Origin: Rosa chinensis
Taxonomy: Eukaryota; Streptophyta; Magnoliopsida; Rosales; Rosaceae
DNA length: 64,000 nt
Direction: 5' to 3'
Assembly (NCBI RefSeq): GCF_002994745.2
Contig: NW_020126840.1
Span: 1-64,000 of the forward strand
The notes beneath the pieces were generated by a model. It did not search any database and was not told where the DNA came from. It was given only the letters and a program-made list of their open reading frames with translations. Each line of letters begins with the position of its first letter. Position 1 is the first letter of the stretch. This document shows positions 1 to 11,910 of the stretch, piece after piece. Both the position numbers and the translations under genes were made by a program.

Positions 1-632
1 AATCATAAGGCGCAATAGGTGGTCTCGACACCAAAACAATCTCCGAAATTGATTTCTTCACTTAAATCGCCTTGCGAAAATCTCATTGGCGAAAAATTAC
101 CTTCTAAAAATTAAACAAAATTTTCGGGGGCTCACACTACTAACATATGATACAACTCCAGTCATTGAAATATAAGAAAACCTTCCCTCATTTCCTGTAA
201 CATGCGAAAGAAGAGATAGATATTGAGGCAAAAGATTTTGCATTCAGTGTGAATGACAGTAACTGTAGAGAAGTTCAACAAAGGCTACGTTTATGCTCAT
301 TGTTAATAAATAATAATCACAAATAAGGTTTCTTACATATCGCACCAGAACATTTTATATAACATTTTATGTAAGCATTTTCTGTATTTTTCAAAAGAAA
401 TATATTGCAAGACTCATGCTGCATGTTTGGACAAAAGCTTAGCAATAAAGATCATACAACAGCTATACACAGTTGAACAATGAACTTCATAGTTATCCAA
501 AGACATCATCTTTGCAAAAACATGTAATGATATATTAAAGTGATAAATGTAAAACTAAATTACAAACAAGCTCACACAAGCATGTTCATCATTAACCTTG
601 AACATACCATTGACATCAAAAGTTGAGGCCAT
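1..632. other. AT-rich intergenic DNA, no gene seen
   Basis: No long open frame, no splice-consistent coding stretch and no terminal repeat was recognised here. The segment borders the outer end of the copia 3' LTR at about 633, so it is probably the DNA into which that element inserted. The lone element end gives no target duplication to confirm this. Confidence 0.5.
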
Positions 633-1019
633 TGTATCAGCTGCAGAAAATAAGGATGAAGACCGAGGTTGAAGTCTTCTGCTATTCACCAACTATAGCT
701 TCTGAATGGGCAGAACACAATGCTTGTAGACGGGGTGATAACAGGGACCCTAACCTCTTATTTATATGAGTTCAAGTCCTAGGAATCCTCCATAAAGGTT
801 TCCTTATGGAACAAGACTTGTATCTTAGATTCCTAATGCATCATAGTTAGGACTTTCTTGTAGTCCAATTAATGGATTCCTAATCCAATGATAAATACAC
901 CTATCACATTAGATATCTAGGTTGATTCTTTTCCAGATCCATGTTGTACTCAAATTGATGCGTTTAATGGTTTCCTAGTTACTCTAGGATAACTCGTGAT
1001 AAGTCACTTTGTCCTAACA
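633..1019 (-). repeat. 3' LTR of truncated Ty1/copia element
   Basis: On the minus strand the segment opens with TGTTAGGACAAAG, directly after a polypurine tract, which is the usual start of a copia 3' LTR. A TATA-like stretch (ATATAAATAAGAGG) lies about two thirds of the way in. The left end is set at the TG/CA boundary near 633, where the minus strand reads CTGATACA. That boundary is inferred because the matching 5' LTR is absent from the window, so neither LTR identity nor a target-site duplication can be tested. Confidence 0.6.
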
Positions 1020-1031
1020 ATCTCCCACTTG
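1020..1031 (-). other. Polypurine tract of copia element
   Basis: The minus strand reads AAGTGGGAGAT immediately before the TGTTAG start of the LTR. This is the plus-strand primer site used in LTR-element reverse transcription, and it fixes the inner border of the 3' LTR. Confidence 0.65.
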
Positions 1032-1629
1032 GACTATCACTAGTTATCAAGGACAACCAAAACTGAATAATCATTAACTTGTTTACAACCACTGAAGTGT
1101 GCACCAGAATAAGGAAAAGTCTCAAAATCCATTCAACATGGTCAAAACACAGTAGCTTATGCAGAGCAAGGAAAAGCATACACTTTGACAAAAATGCAGC
1201 ACTTCCAGACCACTAACATAACCTCCTGCATTTCACATATGCTATTAAAAACAAAAGGATGCAGTATATGAACATTGTGTATTACCAGAAGATCATATAC
1301 CTAAATGGTCCAACTTAATGTTTCAAAATGAAACTCAAGCATAACTGACACTGATGGTCTCAATGCTTGTACTTTAACTAAAAGAACATGTTCACTTAAA
1401 TTACAAGACCATCTGATATCAAGGTAAATCAAAAACACAAGACAAAATATTACAGAAAATTCAATATTACAGAAAATTCAATAAAAGCTGCAGCAACACA
1501 AACTGAATGAAATACCTCGAGAATTTTATTGATAATCAAAATTCAATAATACATAAAATTGTGATAATAATTTAACTAAAAATCACAACTACCAAAATTA
1601 CAAGAACTCAGAAAATTACAAACTTATAA

Positions 1630-3291
1630 AAATTTGCTCTTAACTAAATTAGGCTCCCATTGAACTCATGATCCTAAATTAGGCAAAACACCAATGTTCT
1701 CAATATGTTTCTTGAAGGCAGCAACTGACAATGCCTTAGTGAAGAGATCTGCAAGCTGAAAGTCTGTGCTTATACTCAATACTAAAATTTCACCATGCTT
1801 GACTCTTTCCCTCACACTGTAATACTTGAGGTCAATATGCTTGGAGTTATTTGACTTTTTACTGTTTTTACTGGAAGAACACAGCTGCCTCATTGTCACA
1901 ATAAATTACAAGAGCATCAGAAACTATATGACTTAAAATCCTAGTCTGCATCAAGAAATTTCTAATCCATAGCCCTTCACACATTCCTTCATATACTGCA
2001 ATAAATTCTGCCTGCATTGTAGATGTTGTCACTAAGGTTTGTTTCATAGTTTTCCAAGCAACAGCCCCTCCTGCAAGCATAAAAACATATCCACAAGTCG
2101 ATTTCTTGGAATCAGGATAATTCCCTACAAAGTCTGAGTCTGTAAATCTACAAGCTCCAACTTTTCCACTTGTCTATACACAAGCATGTGGTTCTTAGTC
2201 CTCTGCAAGTACCTGAGTACTTTCTTTCCAGCTACCCAGTATTCATGACCTGGATTAGACTAAAATCTAGAAAGAATGCCAACTGCAAAAGATAAATCAG
2301 GTCTACTGCAGACCTGAGCATACATTAGGCTACCAACAAGCCTTGCATAAGGCTTGGACTCCATATCCACCTTTTCTACTTCATTCTTTGGACTTTGTTT
2401 CTTAGTGACCTTATCTCCCTTAGACATTGGAACCTCCCCTGATGCACAAGTCTCCATGCCAAATCTTTTCAGAATTTTAGCAATATAGTTTTGCTGGGAT
2501 AAACCTAGCAAATCTTGTGCCCTATCTCTTATAATTTCTATTCCTAGTACATATGATGCCTCACCTAAATCCTTCATGTCAAAATTCTTTGACAGAAAAG
2601 CTTTGGTTTCTTTAAGTAGCTTTAAGTTGCTACTGGCCAACAAAATGTCATCAACATAAAGTACCAGAAATATAAATTGGTTTCCAGATGTTTTGAGATA
2701 AACACACTCATCCACTAAATTCTCAGTGAATCCAAAAGAAGAAATCACAGAGTCAAACTTTTTATACCACTGTCTAGAGGCTTGTTTTAAACCATAAATA
2801 GATTTTCTTAACTTGCAGACTAAGTTTTCAGTTCCAGGCTCGATAAATCCTTCTGGCTGCTTCATGTAAATAACCTCATCGAGTTCTCCATTTAGGAAGG
2901 CTGTCTTAACATCCATCTGGTGTAGCTCCATATCAAATTGAGCTACAAGTGCCATAATGATTCTAAAAGAGTCTTTGGTTGAAACTGGGGAAAAGGTTTC
3001 AGTAAAATCAATACCCTCCTTCTGTGTGAAACCCTTAGCAACTAACCTAGCTTTATGTCTCTCAATATTCCCATTTGCATCTCTCTTAGTTTTAAACACC
3101 CATTTGCAGCCTATAGCCTTTTGTTTGGGATCAGGTTTCACTAAATCCCAAATTGCATTGTGGTTCATGGAATCAATTTCAGCTTCCATAGCTTGTTTCC
3201 ACTCACTTGACTGACTACTTTCAATAGCTTGATTGAAAGTAACTGGATCATTGTCATCTGCAAGATAAATTTCAACTTCATGTTCTTGCAA
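1630..3291 (-). pseudogene. copia reverse transcriptase and RNase H (broken)
   Basis: The longest open stretch (3291 down to 2260) is a near-complete copia reverse transcriptase. Visible are the domain start (WKQAMEAEIDSM), GCKWVFKTKRD, HQMDVKTAFLNGEL, KSIYGLKQASRQW and the catalytic YVDDILLA motif. A stop after SRPDLSFAVGILSRF interrupts the link to RNase H. RNase H resumes in other frames at about 2110-1868 (VAWKTMKQTLVTTST, MQAEF, YCDNEAA) and ends at about 1666 with HIDLKYYSVRERV and the LADLFTKAL box typical of copia C-termini. At least one stop and two frameshifts separate the pieces. It would copy element RNA into DNA; this copy cannot make a full protein. Confidence 0.9.
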
Positions 3292-3708
3292 ATAAACAAT
3301 GTAGTCAGAATCCCCCCCCCATAAGTTGGTTTCTTGCTCTATGAGACCTTAATTGGGAGTTTGATTTTTTTGTGGTTCTGCAAGCTGATCTTGAGGTTCT
3401 ACAGGTTGTGGTTGATCAGATAAGGGTTCAGGGTTAGCTTGATCATCTGCAAAATGCATTTCTTGATCAACAAGTTGGTCTTGTGCATTTTGAGTTTCTG
3501 GAACACTAATGGCTACTTGTGTATCATACTATAGGCAATATACTTTCAGTATGCTCATTTTCCACAATTTCTTCAAATTCGGAAGATAAATCTTCAAGAC
3601 TTGTATTGTGAATTTTCTCATCCAAGAATTTTACTTGATGTGTTTCAAAAATTCTTGGTGAGTGTTGAGCTGCATAAACTTTATAGCCTTTAGATTTTTC
3701 AAGATAAC

Positions 3709-5006
3709 CTATAAAATAGCACTTACAATTTTAGGATCAAGCTTGTTAATGTTTGGATTGTAAATTCTAGCTTCTGCGGGGCATCCCCACACATGACAAT
3801 GGTGGAGACTAGGCTTTCTGCCACACCATAACTCAAAAGCAGTTTTCTCTATAGCTTTACTAGGTGTTCTATTGCAAACATAGTTTGCAGTCCTTAAAGC
3901 CTCACCCCATAAAAACCTAGGTAGGCCTGTTGTGCAGAACATCCTCCTGACCATATTCAAAAGTGTCCTATTCTTTCTCTCAGCCACACCATTTTGCTGA
4001 GGATTATATGGTGTGGTATATTGAGCCTTAATGCCTTGTTCTTGTAGAAACAAGGCAAAAGGACCCTTTTGTTGTCCACTCTCTGTGTATTTTTCATAAA
4101 TTCACCACCTCTATCTGACCTAACATTTTTGATTTTCTTTTCTAGTTGTTTTTCTACTTCAGCCTTAAATATCTGAAAAGCTTGAGATTTTTCTAAAAGT
4201 AGATAAACATAACAATATCTAGAAAAGTCATCGATGAAGGTTATGAAATACACATTTCCACATATTGTTTGAGTTCTAAATGGACCACAAATGTCAATAT
4301 GTATGAGCTCTAAAAGTACTTGGCTTTGGTATGCAGTCTTTTTCCTTAAGTTAGTTATCTTTCCCTTAAAACATGCAACACAATCTTGTAAATCAGAAAA
4401 GTCAAGTTCATTCAAGATATTGTTTTTAACCAAAATTTTCAATCTCTCTTTTGATATATGGCCAGGTCTTCTATGCCACAAATATGCAGACTTTTCATTG
4501 CATTTAGTTCTTTTAACACCAGTTAAAGTGTTACTCGATGTGTTATTATTTTCAACAAGAGAAATTTCTTGTTGACTGTGTGAACAATTTAACTGCAGGT
4601 AATCATTCAATATAACACCAGAACCAATTTGAACTGAATCTTTAGAAATAATAATTCCATTATTGTCAATATGAAGTCTACATCCAGATTTAACCAAAAG
4701 AGAAACTGAAACTAAATTCCTTCTCATGGAAGGTACATAATAAACATTATCCAAAACTAACAACTTTCCTAAACCAAGATCTAATTTTAAGGTTCCAATA
4801 GCTTTGACTGCCACTCTCATGCCATTGCCTACACACAGGTTCACTTCATCACTTCTTGGGACTCTCTTCCTTATGAATCCCTGCAGAGAATTAGTAATAT
4901 GTAAGGGGGTTCCTGAATCAATCCACCAAGTTTTTGATTCAACATTAACTAAATTAATTTCTAAAGAAAACAGTGAGTTAGAAAAATTACCCTTTTGATC
5001 AACCAA
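3709..5006 (-). pseudogene. copia GAG-pre-integrase and integrase (frameshifted)
   Basis: Reading down from 5006, the frame covers a protease-like start (WWIDSGTPLHITN, where the catalytic triad is D-S-G), the GAG-pre-integrase zinc region (LWHRRPGHISKERL, CVACFKGK) and the integrase core with IHIDICGPF and FITFIDDFSRY. A frameshift at about 4085 moves the rest into the overlapping frame (4053-3709), where YNPQQNGVAERKNRTL supplies the third catalytic residue (E) and HVWGCPA follows. Between 3292 and 3708 the spacer to reverse transcriptase is littered with stops and a run of nine Cs. The order PR-IN-RT defines the copia superfamily. Confidence 0.9.
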
Positions 5007-5530
5007 TTCTTAAAGCATGTGCAGTCTTTCTTCATGTGCCTTACTTTCTTACAGAAATAGCACTTGAACCTAAATGGTTTGTTGGCTTTGGCTGCTCCCT
5101 AGGTAGATCCTTTGTAGATGGTTTTGGTAGGCTTGAGCTTAGACTAGTTCTTGTATTTCTTCTTAGCCTTCTCAACAAGGTTCACTGAGGTGCTCGGCTC
5201 TTTTTCCTTCCTAATCATGTCCTCCTCATCTACAGAAATGGCAATTAGCTCTTTGAGGCTCCATTTTTCCTTCTGAGCATTGTAGCTGGTCCTTAGTTGG
5301 CTAAAACTATTAGGCAAGGAATGCAGTGCAGTGTGCACTACATAATCATCAGTGACCCCCATGTTGAGGTCCCTTAGCTGAGCATTAATCTCAATAAGCT
5401 TCATGATATGCTCTCTCACTTTTCCTGTTCCAGTGTACTTAAGGTCGTTAAATTCCAATAGCTTTATCAGAACCATACCCCTCAATTCCAACAGGAAACT
5501 TGACAATTTTATCAATCGTTTCTGAATCAT
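5007..5530 (-). pseudogene. copia gag C-terminal half with zinc knuckle
   Basis: The gag-like (UBN2 family) part begins at about 5460 with LKYTGTGKVREHIMKL, followed by HTALHSLPNSFSQL and QKEKWSLKELIAI, all standard copia gag landmarks. After a stop near 5144 another frame (about 5075-5018) holds a CX2CX4HX4C nucleic-acid-binding knuckle (CYFCKKVRHMKKDC). The first ~100 gag residues are absent. Residues read upstream of 5460 in this frame are not gag; they are an out-of-frame reading of the adjacent LINE piece. Confidence 0.8.
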
Positions 5531-5700
5531 AGAAACCTTGGAGAAAATCTAAGTTTACATGAGCATGATCAGTGACACCATCAATCAAAGCCCCATTCCA
5601 GCAATCTATCTGTCTCAAGTTTATGGACTTGACATCACTAATTCTCCAAATCAAACCAGCCCTCAGAAGCTGCTCAGCTCCTAACATCAAACCCCTCCAT
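5448..5700 (-). pseudogene. LINE reverse transcriptase 3' fragment
   Basis: The open frame resembles the segment linking reverse transcriptase to the zf-RVT domain of plant LINEs: a GLIWRISDVKSINL stretch (usual form WRIGDGxSI), then DHAHVNLDFLQGFYD and SETIDKIVKFPV (usual form ...DxxTIxxIxxIPxS). It abuts copia gag at about 5460. Either a recombination joined the two elements or the copia element inserted into a LINE and later lost its 5' end. The fragment is too short to assign a LINE family. Confidence 0.55.
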
Positions 5701-7444
5701 TTGCTTGAACATTGAGCAGGGCTTTACAATAGAATCCCCTCCGAGATATTTATGTTGAAAACACAACTCCATAGACCACCCTCATTTTGTTGCAACCTTC
5801 AACGAACCTTGGCAATAATGGTTGGTAAATTTGTCTAGTGCTTAAGAACTGTACATTTCAAACTTGAATTTTTTTTATTTTTTTTTGGCAAAGGGGAACT
5901 GTACATTTCAAACTTGAATTTGATCGGTCTACATTTCCAACTTTGCATATCTACTGGAAACTCTTGATGATTATCTTTCCCCTTAAAAGCCTTGTCAATC
6001 TGGTGCAATGTTATGTTAGAACGCATTCAGAGTATTTGAGAGCAACTTTTCGCCCACCAAGGGGGTTGTCTCCCTTTGTATAAAAGTTTTCAAATATGAT
6101 CATCAATAGAATTGATGAGGTTGAAACTAGCAATAAAGCTTTACTGTTCCTAAATACAAACAAATTTGGCCTCCGAAACATACATATTCCAAAGGTCTGC
6201 AGAACTGAATATAAACAGTTGAGAAGTTCACAAACATGCATTTATCACACACTTTGTCACAATACATAATGGCTTACGTACAGTTGTGCCAAGCTTTCTC
6301 ATTATTTAGTGCTTCAAATATTGTAAGCATCTAGCAGTTCGGGGTTCCTGCGGAAATGGGTACCAGAACCAATTACATGCAGATTCACTTTCAAAGAGCT
6401 GGTTTTTCACTTGAGGCAATATCATACGAAGCTTAAAGTTGAAAACTAAGAGACTTCATGATGAAAATAAGCGAGAGCAAGTAAATCAATCCTGCTTCTC
6501 TAGAAGTCGAGGAACTGGATGAGCAAATCATCCAAATACAACCATTCGAAATGCCTTAATGCATCAAATTAAGAATTTAAGAGAGGCCACTGGACTTTCA
6601 TGAAAGAGAAGCCACCAAACAAACATCAATAAGCAACTTGTATGCATTCATGGTTGTTCCATGATTGTGGAAGCCACAGCATCTGTTCATGCATTTTTCC
6701 TGGAACTTTTATCCATAGTTCTACATTCAGATCAGTTGCCACTACATGTTTCTAACTATTCATTCTAATCCGAACTCATACGAAGTGCCAAACATTCGTC
6801 ATAACAGTTTGAACTTTGAACAAAATAAAGAGAATAGCCGTCATTTAATGGTCAAAACTTTTTTTTTTCCCCCTCTTGAACAAGGGCAAACTTTCATTTA
6901 TAGAACAGAGGAAGTACAACAGATGCCCAGAAATGAGCAACTAAGTTTACAACAGACGCCCAGAACTGGGCAACAGACAACAACATAGGAAATATATAAG
7001 TAGTTAGCACAAGAAGAAGAGCAATTACTTCCCTGTAACATCGATCTTCTCCAAGAACCGACCAATTCAGATAGCAACCAAACCAAATAATGACCAAAAA
7101 AAAAAATCACACCAAATATATAACTACATGACAGCACAATCAGCACAACATTGGATCAGTCAAGAAATTAAACCAGTTCCTGTTGCAATGATAACTCAAA
7201 TTTCATGCAACACAAATCGGAGAAAAGCGCAGCATTTTCTCGAGCTGCAGCTACTCAAATTTGGTCTTCGGGTTACAAACACTGCGAAAAACACCATAAA
7301 ACCTCCTGTTCTTCTATGCTTGCTGTTATCTTGAAAACTATATATATTGTTAAATAGTAACTGACACTTAAACTACCATTTGGAGGTATTTGAACTAATC
7401 TTTTGAAGTGGGCTCAACTCCCAAAGGCTTTATCTTCACAGATA
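5701..7444. other. Intergenic DNA downstream of the phosphatase gene
   Basis: No gene is supported. A perfect 25-bp direct repeat (5846-5870 and 5896-5920) flanks a T-rich 25-bp spacer. A T-rich run at 6858-6875 followed by a unique stretch resembles a retroposon tail on the minus strand, but no coding sequence confirms it. The 3' UTR of the phosphatase gene should lie just left of 7445. Confidence 0.5.
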
Positions 7445-10400
7445 TTAGACACTGCTCATGTCCACTCGGCTTCTATGGAGCTGGAAGGCGGGGGTGATCC
7501 AGCTCCCACAACTGCATTGGATGCCTGACCAGTTGAAGTAACCCAGACGAGCTTCACAATGTGCACAGGACAACTTGCCCTCCATTGCACCTTCTTCCAC
7601 TGGGTGATAGAGAACAACCAAAACAGTGTACATTATTTCCTAGGCTAAATCACGCAGAACAGAAAATCACAAATAAAAAAAATACAGAAAAAGTTCTGCT
7701 TTATTAATTTTCAAAATATAGAGAAAAAGATGCACCAGAAATGCCGTAAAATTTGTCAAGAATAATTGACAATTTGGCTGCAACTATATACATTAATCTC
7801 AAGCGACAAAAGAACTGAGGAATCGCTTTTCAAGAGGCTAGGTAGTTCAGTTAAAACTCAAGAAAACAGTACTCATCAAAATTATAGACCAGCAAAGAAG
7901 TCTAGAAATCATTTCAAAAAAAAAAAAAGAGTCTAGAAATAAGGCCTAATTACCTGCTGTCATCCATTTTAGAGGCTCAACAAATATGGATGAACATTCA
8001 GAATCCTCAAAGTTGTTATAATTGCTACTTTTCCGCTTGCGCCATTCAAAAGATGTCTCACCCTGACCTGGAATGTGGTCCACAACATTATCCTGTACTG
8101 CAACAAGTCTTCGGCATTTTTTGCAGCGAAATGCAGATGTCCCATTTTTTCCTCCGATTGGAGATGATTCCACTTGAGAGGTAACTTCACTGGGCAAACC
8201 AGGATCAGCACCAAATTTAGAGCTGTCTATTTTATCTCCGCGATAATAAGATTCACCTGAAAGGGGCAAAAATTCTTCAATCGAAAGGGAAATTTACACT
8301 AGCCACTGATATTCGAGACTTCCATCAAAATGGTTGAAGAGTAAGTAAGCAGAACTAAATATGTCTTGTGAGCAAAACAAAATTTGACATGGTAAACATA
8401 AAGGAACAGTCGCATGTAATTACCATTCTTTCCAAAATTGTTACTGCTGTTATGGGAGGTATTTCTTTTGGCCTTTCACCACCACACCCCACTATTCAAT
8501 TACCAAGGTAGAGGAGCAGCCAAATATAATAACGATAAAATTCAAGTTACAGTAGATCACAGTTAGGATATGTAGATATTTCTCAAGTTAGTTTGCCTAA
8601 AGACTCAGATTCTTTTTATTGCAAAGGCTGATTCAAATTTATCAGGTACTTGTATGGGTTATGTCACTTTAAGCTATAGGTTAAGAAAGTAACTGGTATA
8701 GAAACTTGTTTATGGTACTTTTATACCATATCCTTTGACTGTTTTCACTTCCTTTTGGAACCTTAAAGTATCCCCAACTAGCCCCCAAAACACAGTTTCA
8801 TCGTCAGAAATATAGAACGCAGCCTCCAAACATGTTTCCCCCCTCCCCCAAAAATTGCGCTGCAGAACGGCCGTACCAGAGTGTCGAAAAATTGTATTAA
8901 GATAAAATGGAACAAAGATTATAAGCAATAGCTGCCTCGATTTCTTTAAACTGGTATATACAATACCAGCTGGTACCAGAATCTAAAATTGACTGAGAAC
9001 CCTGTAGTTCATTCTAGAGCCCAAACGTAACAAATAAATATGCATGGTAGATATGTCTTGAATATACAGGAAAACAAAAAATAATAATTATATCGCTTTA
9101 TGGAAGGAGGTGGGGGAAGGGGGCAGAGAGAAATTCAACTTCTCTTGGGACTTCCTCATGATCCTGGATTGTTCATTCCTTGCTCAAGCTAAACAATTCC
9201 AACCATCCCACTTCTCAAAATGACATTTATTAAGCAATAATCAACCAACAAGCTGAACCAACATCCCCAGTGGGAAGAAAGGTAATTAGTTTTGAAATGA
9301 AAGTATCCCACACCTCCAGTATTTATCAGCTGAAAAGTCTCACCTGCTTCTCTTTAACTTATTTTCTCCAACCTAGATGGGACAAGACATATATTTGGAT
9401 AGATTACACCTCTGATGCTCAAAAAACACCTCATGGGTCTTGTATAGTTTCAATTGGTCAAACTACTTGTGTTGAATTTTGAGGGGAAAAAAAGTACTTG
9501 GATTGAAACACTGATTACTGCTAGCCTTACTTCCAAGGATACACAACCTGTTAGGTAGGCCAGTGCTCCTCAATACCTACGTAATAAGGATTTTTAAATA
9601 AGAATATCACAATACTCAAGACCATGATACATTTATCAATTGATAGCATATGCATTAGAGCCTACTCTATGTGTCCATGGAACATTTCGCTCACATAATG
9701 TTGGAAAACTAGAATTATGTAGACATAAATGCATAACATATAAATCAATATCCTTGATTGAGGCAGACCAACCAGAAAAAAGGCGAAACAGAAGAAAAGT
9801 AGAGTACCCAATATTTTGAGGCGAAAAGACTTATATATAGGGCTGGCTTGATCAACCTTGAAGCCCATATCTTCGTACATTTTTAGCTGAAAAATAATAA
9901 AAGAGAAGATAAATGGAAAATTCATGATAGGTTATATACAGTGAAATCAGCATGCAGTAGTATAATCCTGGTAAATAATGTGCTATAGAAGAGCCTTGCA
10001 TCACCTGATTTAGAAAACCATCATTGGGGCAAACAAACTCACAGCTCTGTCGCAGGGATCCTAGTGCATCTGCAGGCATGCATAAGTAAGAGAAAGAACC
10101 AAAAAAAAAAAACAGTTAAATGGTGAAGCAACAAAGGATTGCCCAATCTCCTATCCTTTCAGTTGACTTGAATTACTCATATATATTATTCATTTTATTT
10201 TACTTGGGACATTATACAAGCTACTCAAAAGCTCTTGTTTTTCTAGACCTTATAAAATTTATTCCAAAGAAATAAGAAAGGCAAATACTTGAGCAACTGA
10301 GCATGTATAGTCCAGTTTCTGCTCTTCATTTTGTAATCCCAATGGCTTAAAAGCTTTTCTATCTTCAACTGTTTAAAGTTTATATACTAAGCATGCCAAA

Positions 10401-11746
10401 AACTACTATTTACCCAAGTCATAGAAACAGTTATGTTGGATTTCCAAAATATAACAGCTATGATGATGATAAAGATATATAGACTGACAACACTTTAAAC
10501 AAGCAATGATCTGCTCATACCTTCTTGCGATAACTGTTCTGTTCTCATAAGATATGCTGTAATGATAGCTGCACTGCAACAAACACATGCAAACAAGGGT
10601 GTAAACCCTTTTAAGCTAGACAATTCAGAAAACTGAAAAAGCTATTTGTATCTTATGACTTACATGATGATGCTGTGATTAAAGAAAAACAAGCAAACAT
10701 ACAAACCAGAAAACGTTCATAGTTCTGCCACTTTCTAATAGAATTTGAAAAACGAGTCAATTATTTATGCAGAATATAATATAAGATTCTACTTTAGTTT
10801 ACGAGCCTCTTCTGTACGTCAAATTGTTTCACTTTCTTGGTCCATGCATCAAACCGTTAACCTGGTTTATCAGACCATTATCAAGCAACAAAAAAATGTT
10901 CTCAACACCATCATTTTCTACACTGATGGATTTGAGAAAGTTCCCTTCAATTTATGGTGCTATGCTCACAAGGATCAATCTTAACTCTACCCTACGATTC
11001 CTTTTCAACTGAACCACTGTGCAAATTTCCCCTATTTTGATTCACAATCCATTCTGAAACTGAAGTCCTAGTTTCATCTATTTATTACAGTTGTCATACA
11101 CTAGTATCGTCTAGCTTTAGTCTAGAACTCCTCCAATGAAAAATCTTTACTTCTTTGCTCCCATCCCAATAGCAACATGGCATTGAAAGATAAATGGGAA
11201 CTACATAACAAGTTGTTCCAATTGAGCTGAAACACGGTATTCCGAAAATGGGAACTTAACTCATTTTGCAACGAAAATCAAACAAAGACTTCAATACGAA
11301 AAAGAAAGAGAGAATTGAGATATCAGTATGTACCTTCTAGACACACCAGCAAAGCAATGCACCAAAACAGAGCCCTCTTTTCTACTCTTATCAATAAAAT
11401 CCAAACACACCTCCAAATAATCCAGCAAATTCTCACTCTCCATATCCCTAACAGGAACCCCCATTCTCACCAGCTTCAAATCCTTCCCCGCATATTCCAA
11501 CAAGTACAGCAGCTTACCCCCGGAGCCATCATCCTCGGAGGCGGAGGCGCCCCCGCCGCCGGCGTAGACCTTGGTTATCTCCTTGGTGGGGATGGTGAGA
11601 CCCTTCTTGTATTCGGAGAAGAAGGAAATCGAGGCGGAGCTGAGGACGGAGAGAATATGAGTGACGGTGGCGCTGCCGTTCTGGAGTACGTCGACTGCGT
11701 CGGTGATGTTGCCGATGAAGAGATTCTCGCGAACGAGGTGCGGCAT
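7445..11746 (-). CDS. DUSP12: Dual-specificity phosphatase, DUSP12/YVH1 type
   Basis: Six exons with GT-AG borders join in frame: 11746-11334, 10573-10521, 10069-10005, 9886-9808, 8256-7954 and 7599-7445, giving 355 residues, close to the usual ~340-360. Residues 1-150 form the phosphatase domain. The catalytic loop HCFAGVSRS is split by intron 1 and gives Cys131 and Arg137; Asp101 is the likely general acid. The C-terminal zinc domain has Cys248, Cys251 and His264, then a CAHC pair (316, 319), the LGYFNW box and CSCG (333, 335), ending with WITPAFQLHRSRVD, the family signature. Yeast YVH1 and human DUSP12 act in 60S ribosome maturation and stress signalling; that role here is inference. The start ATG at 11746 opens on the family's MPHLVRENLFIGN. 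The gene looks intact. Confidence 0.93.
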
Positions 11747-11910
11747 GATCGCCGGTGAACTGTTTTAACTGATCGAAAAAGTAAAGCTCGCTCTGGGTGG
11801 TGCTGTTCAACTTTCTTAGGAGGGGCTTTATTATCTCTCTCTCTCACACAAAAATATATTCCTTGGTATATGTGGGGGTGCTACTAGCCTAGTACCTTGC
11901 CACGTGTAGT
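11747..11910 (-). promoter_or_regulatory. 5' leader and proximal promoter of phosphatase gene
   Basis: The stretch upstream of the ATG holds a GA-rich leader (minus-strand GAGAGAGAG at about 11831-11845) and a perfect G-box CACGTG at 11901-11906, some 155 bp upstream of the start codon. G-boxes bind plant bZIP and bHLH factors. Its use here is inferred from position only. Confidence 0.4.

Larger units (their letters stand above)
633..5460 (-). mobile_element. 5'-truncated Ty1/copia retrotransposon
   Basis: In minus-strand order the element runs gag (partial), zinc knuckle, GAG-pre-integrase, integrase, reverse transcriptase, RNase H, polypurine tract and 3' LTR. Integrase before reverse transcriptase is the copia order. 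The 5' LTR, primer binding site and N-terminal half of gag are missing: at about 5460 gag sequence passes directly into a LINE fragment. Frameshifts and stops break every domain, so this is an old dead copy. Confidence 0.85.

Noticed and set aside
6894..7146. Cys-rich minus-strand frames near a T-run
   Set aside because: Two overlapping frames of similar length without conserved motifs; more likely the tail of a decayed retroposon.
11315..11758. 147-codon plus-strand frame over the phosphatase first exon
   Set aside because: It is the complement of conserved phosphatase coding sequence and shows no homology itself.
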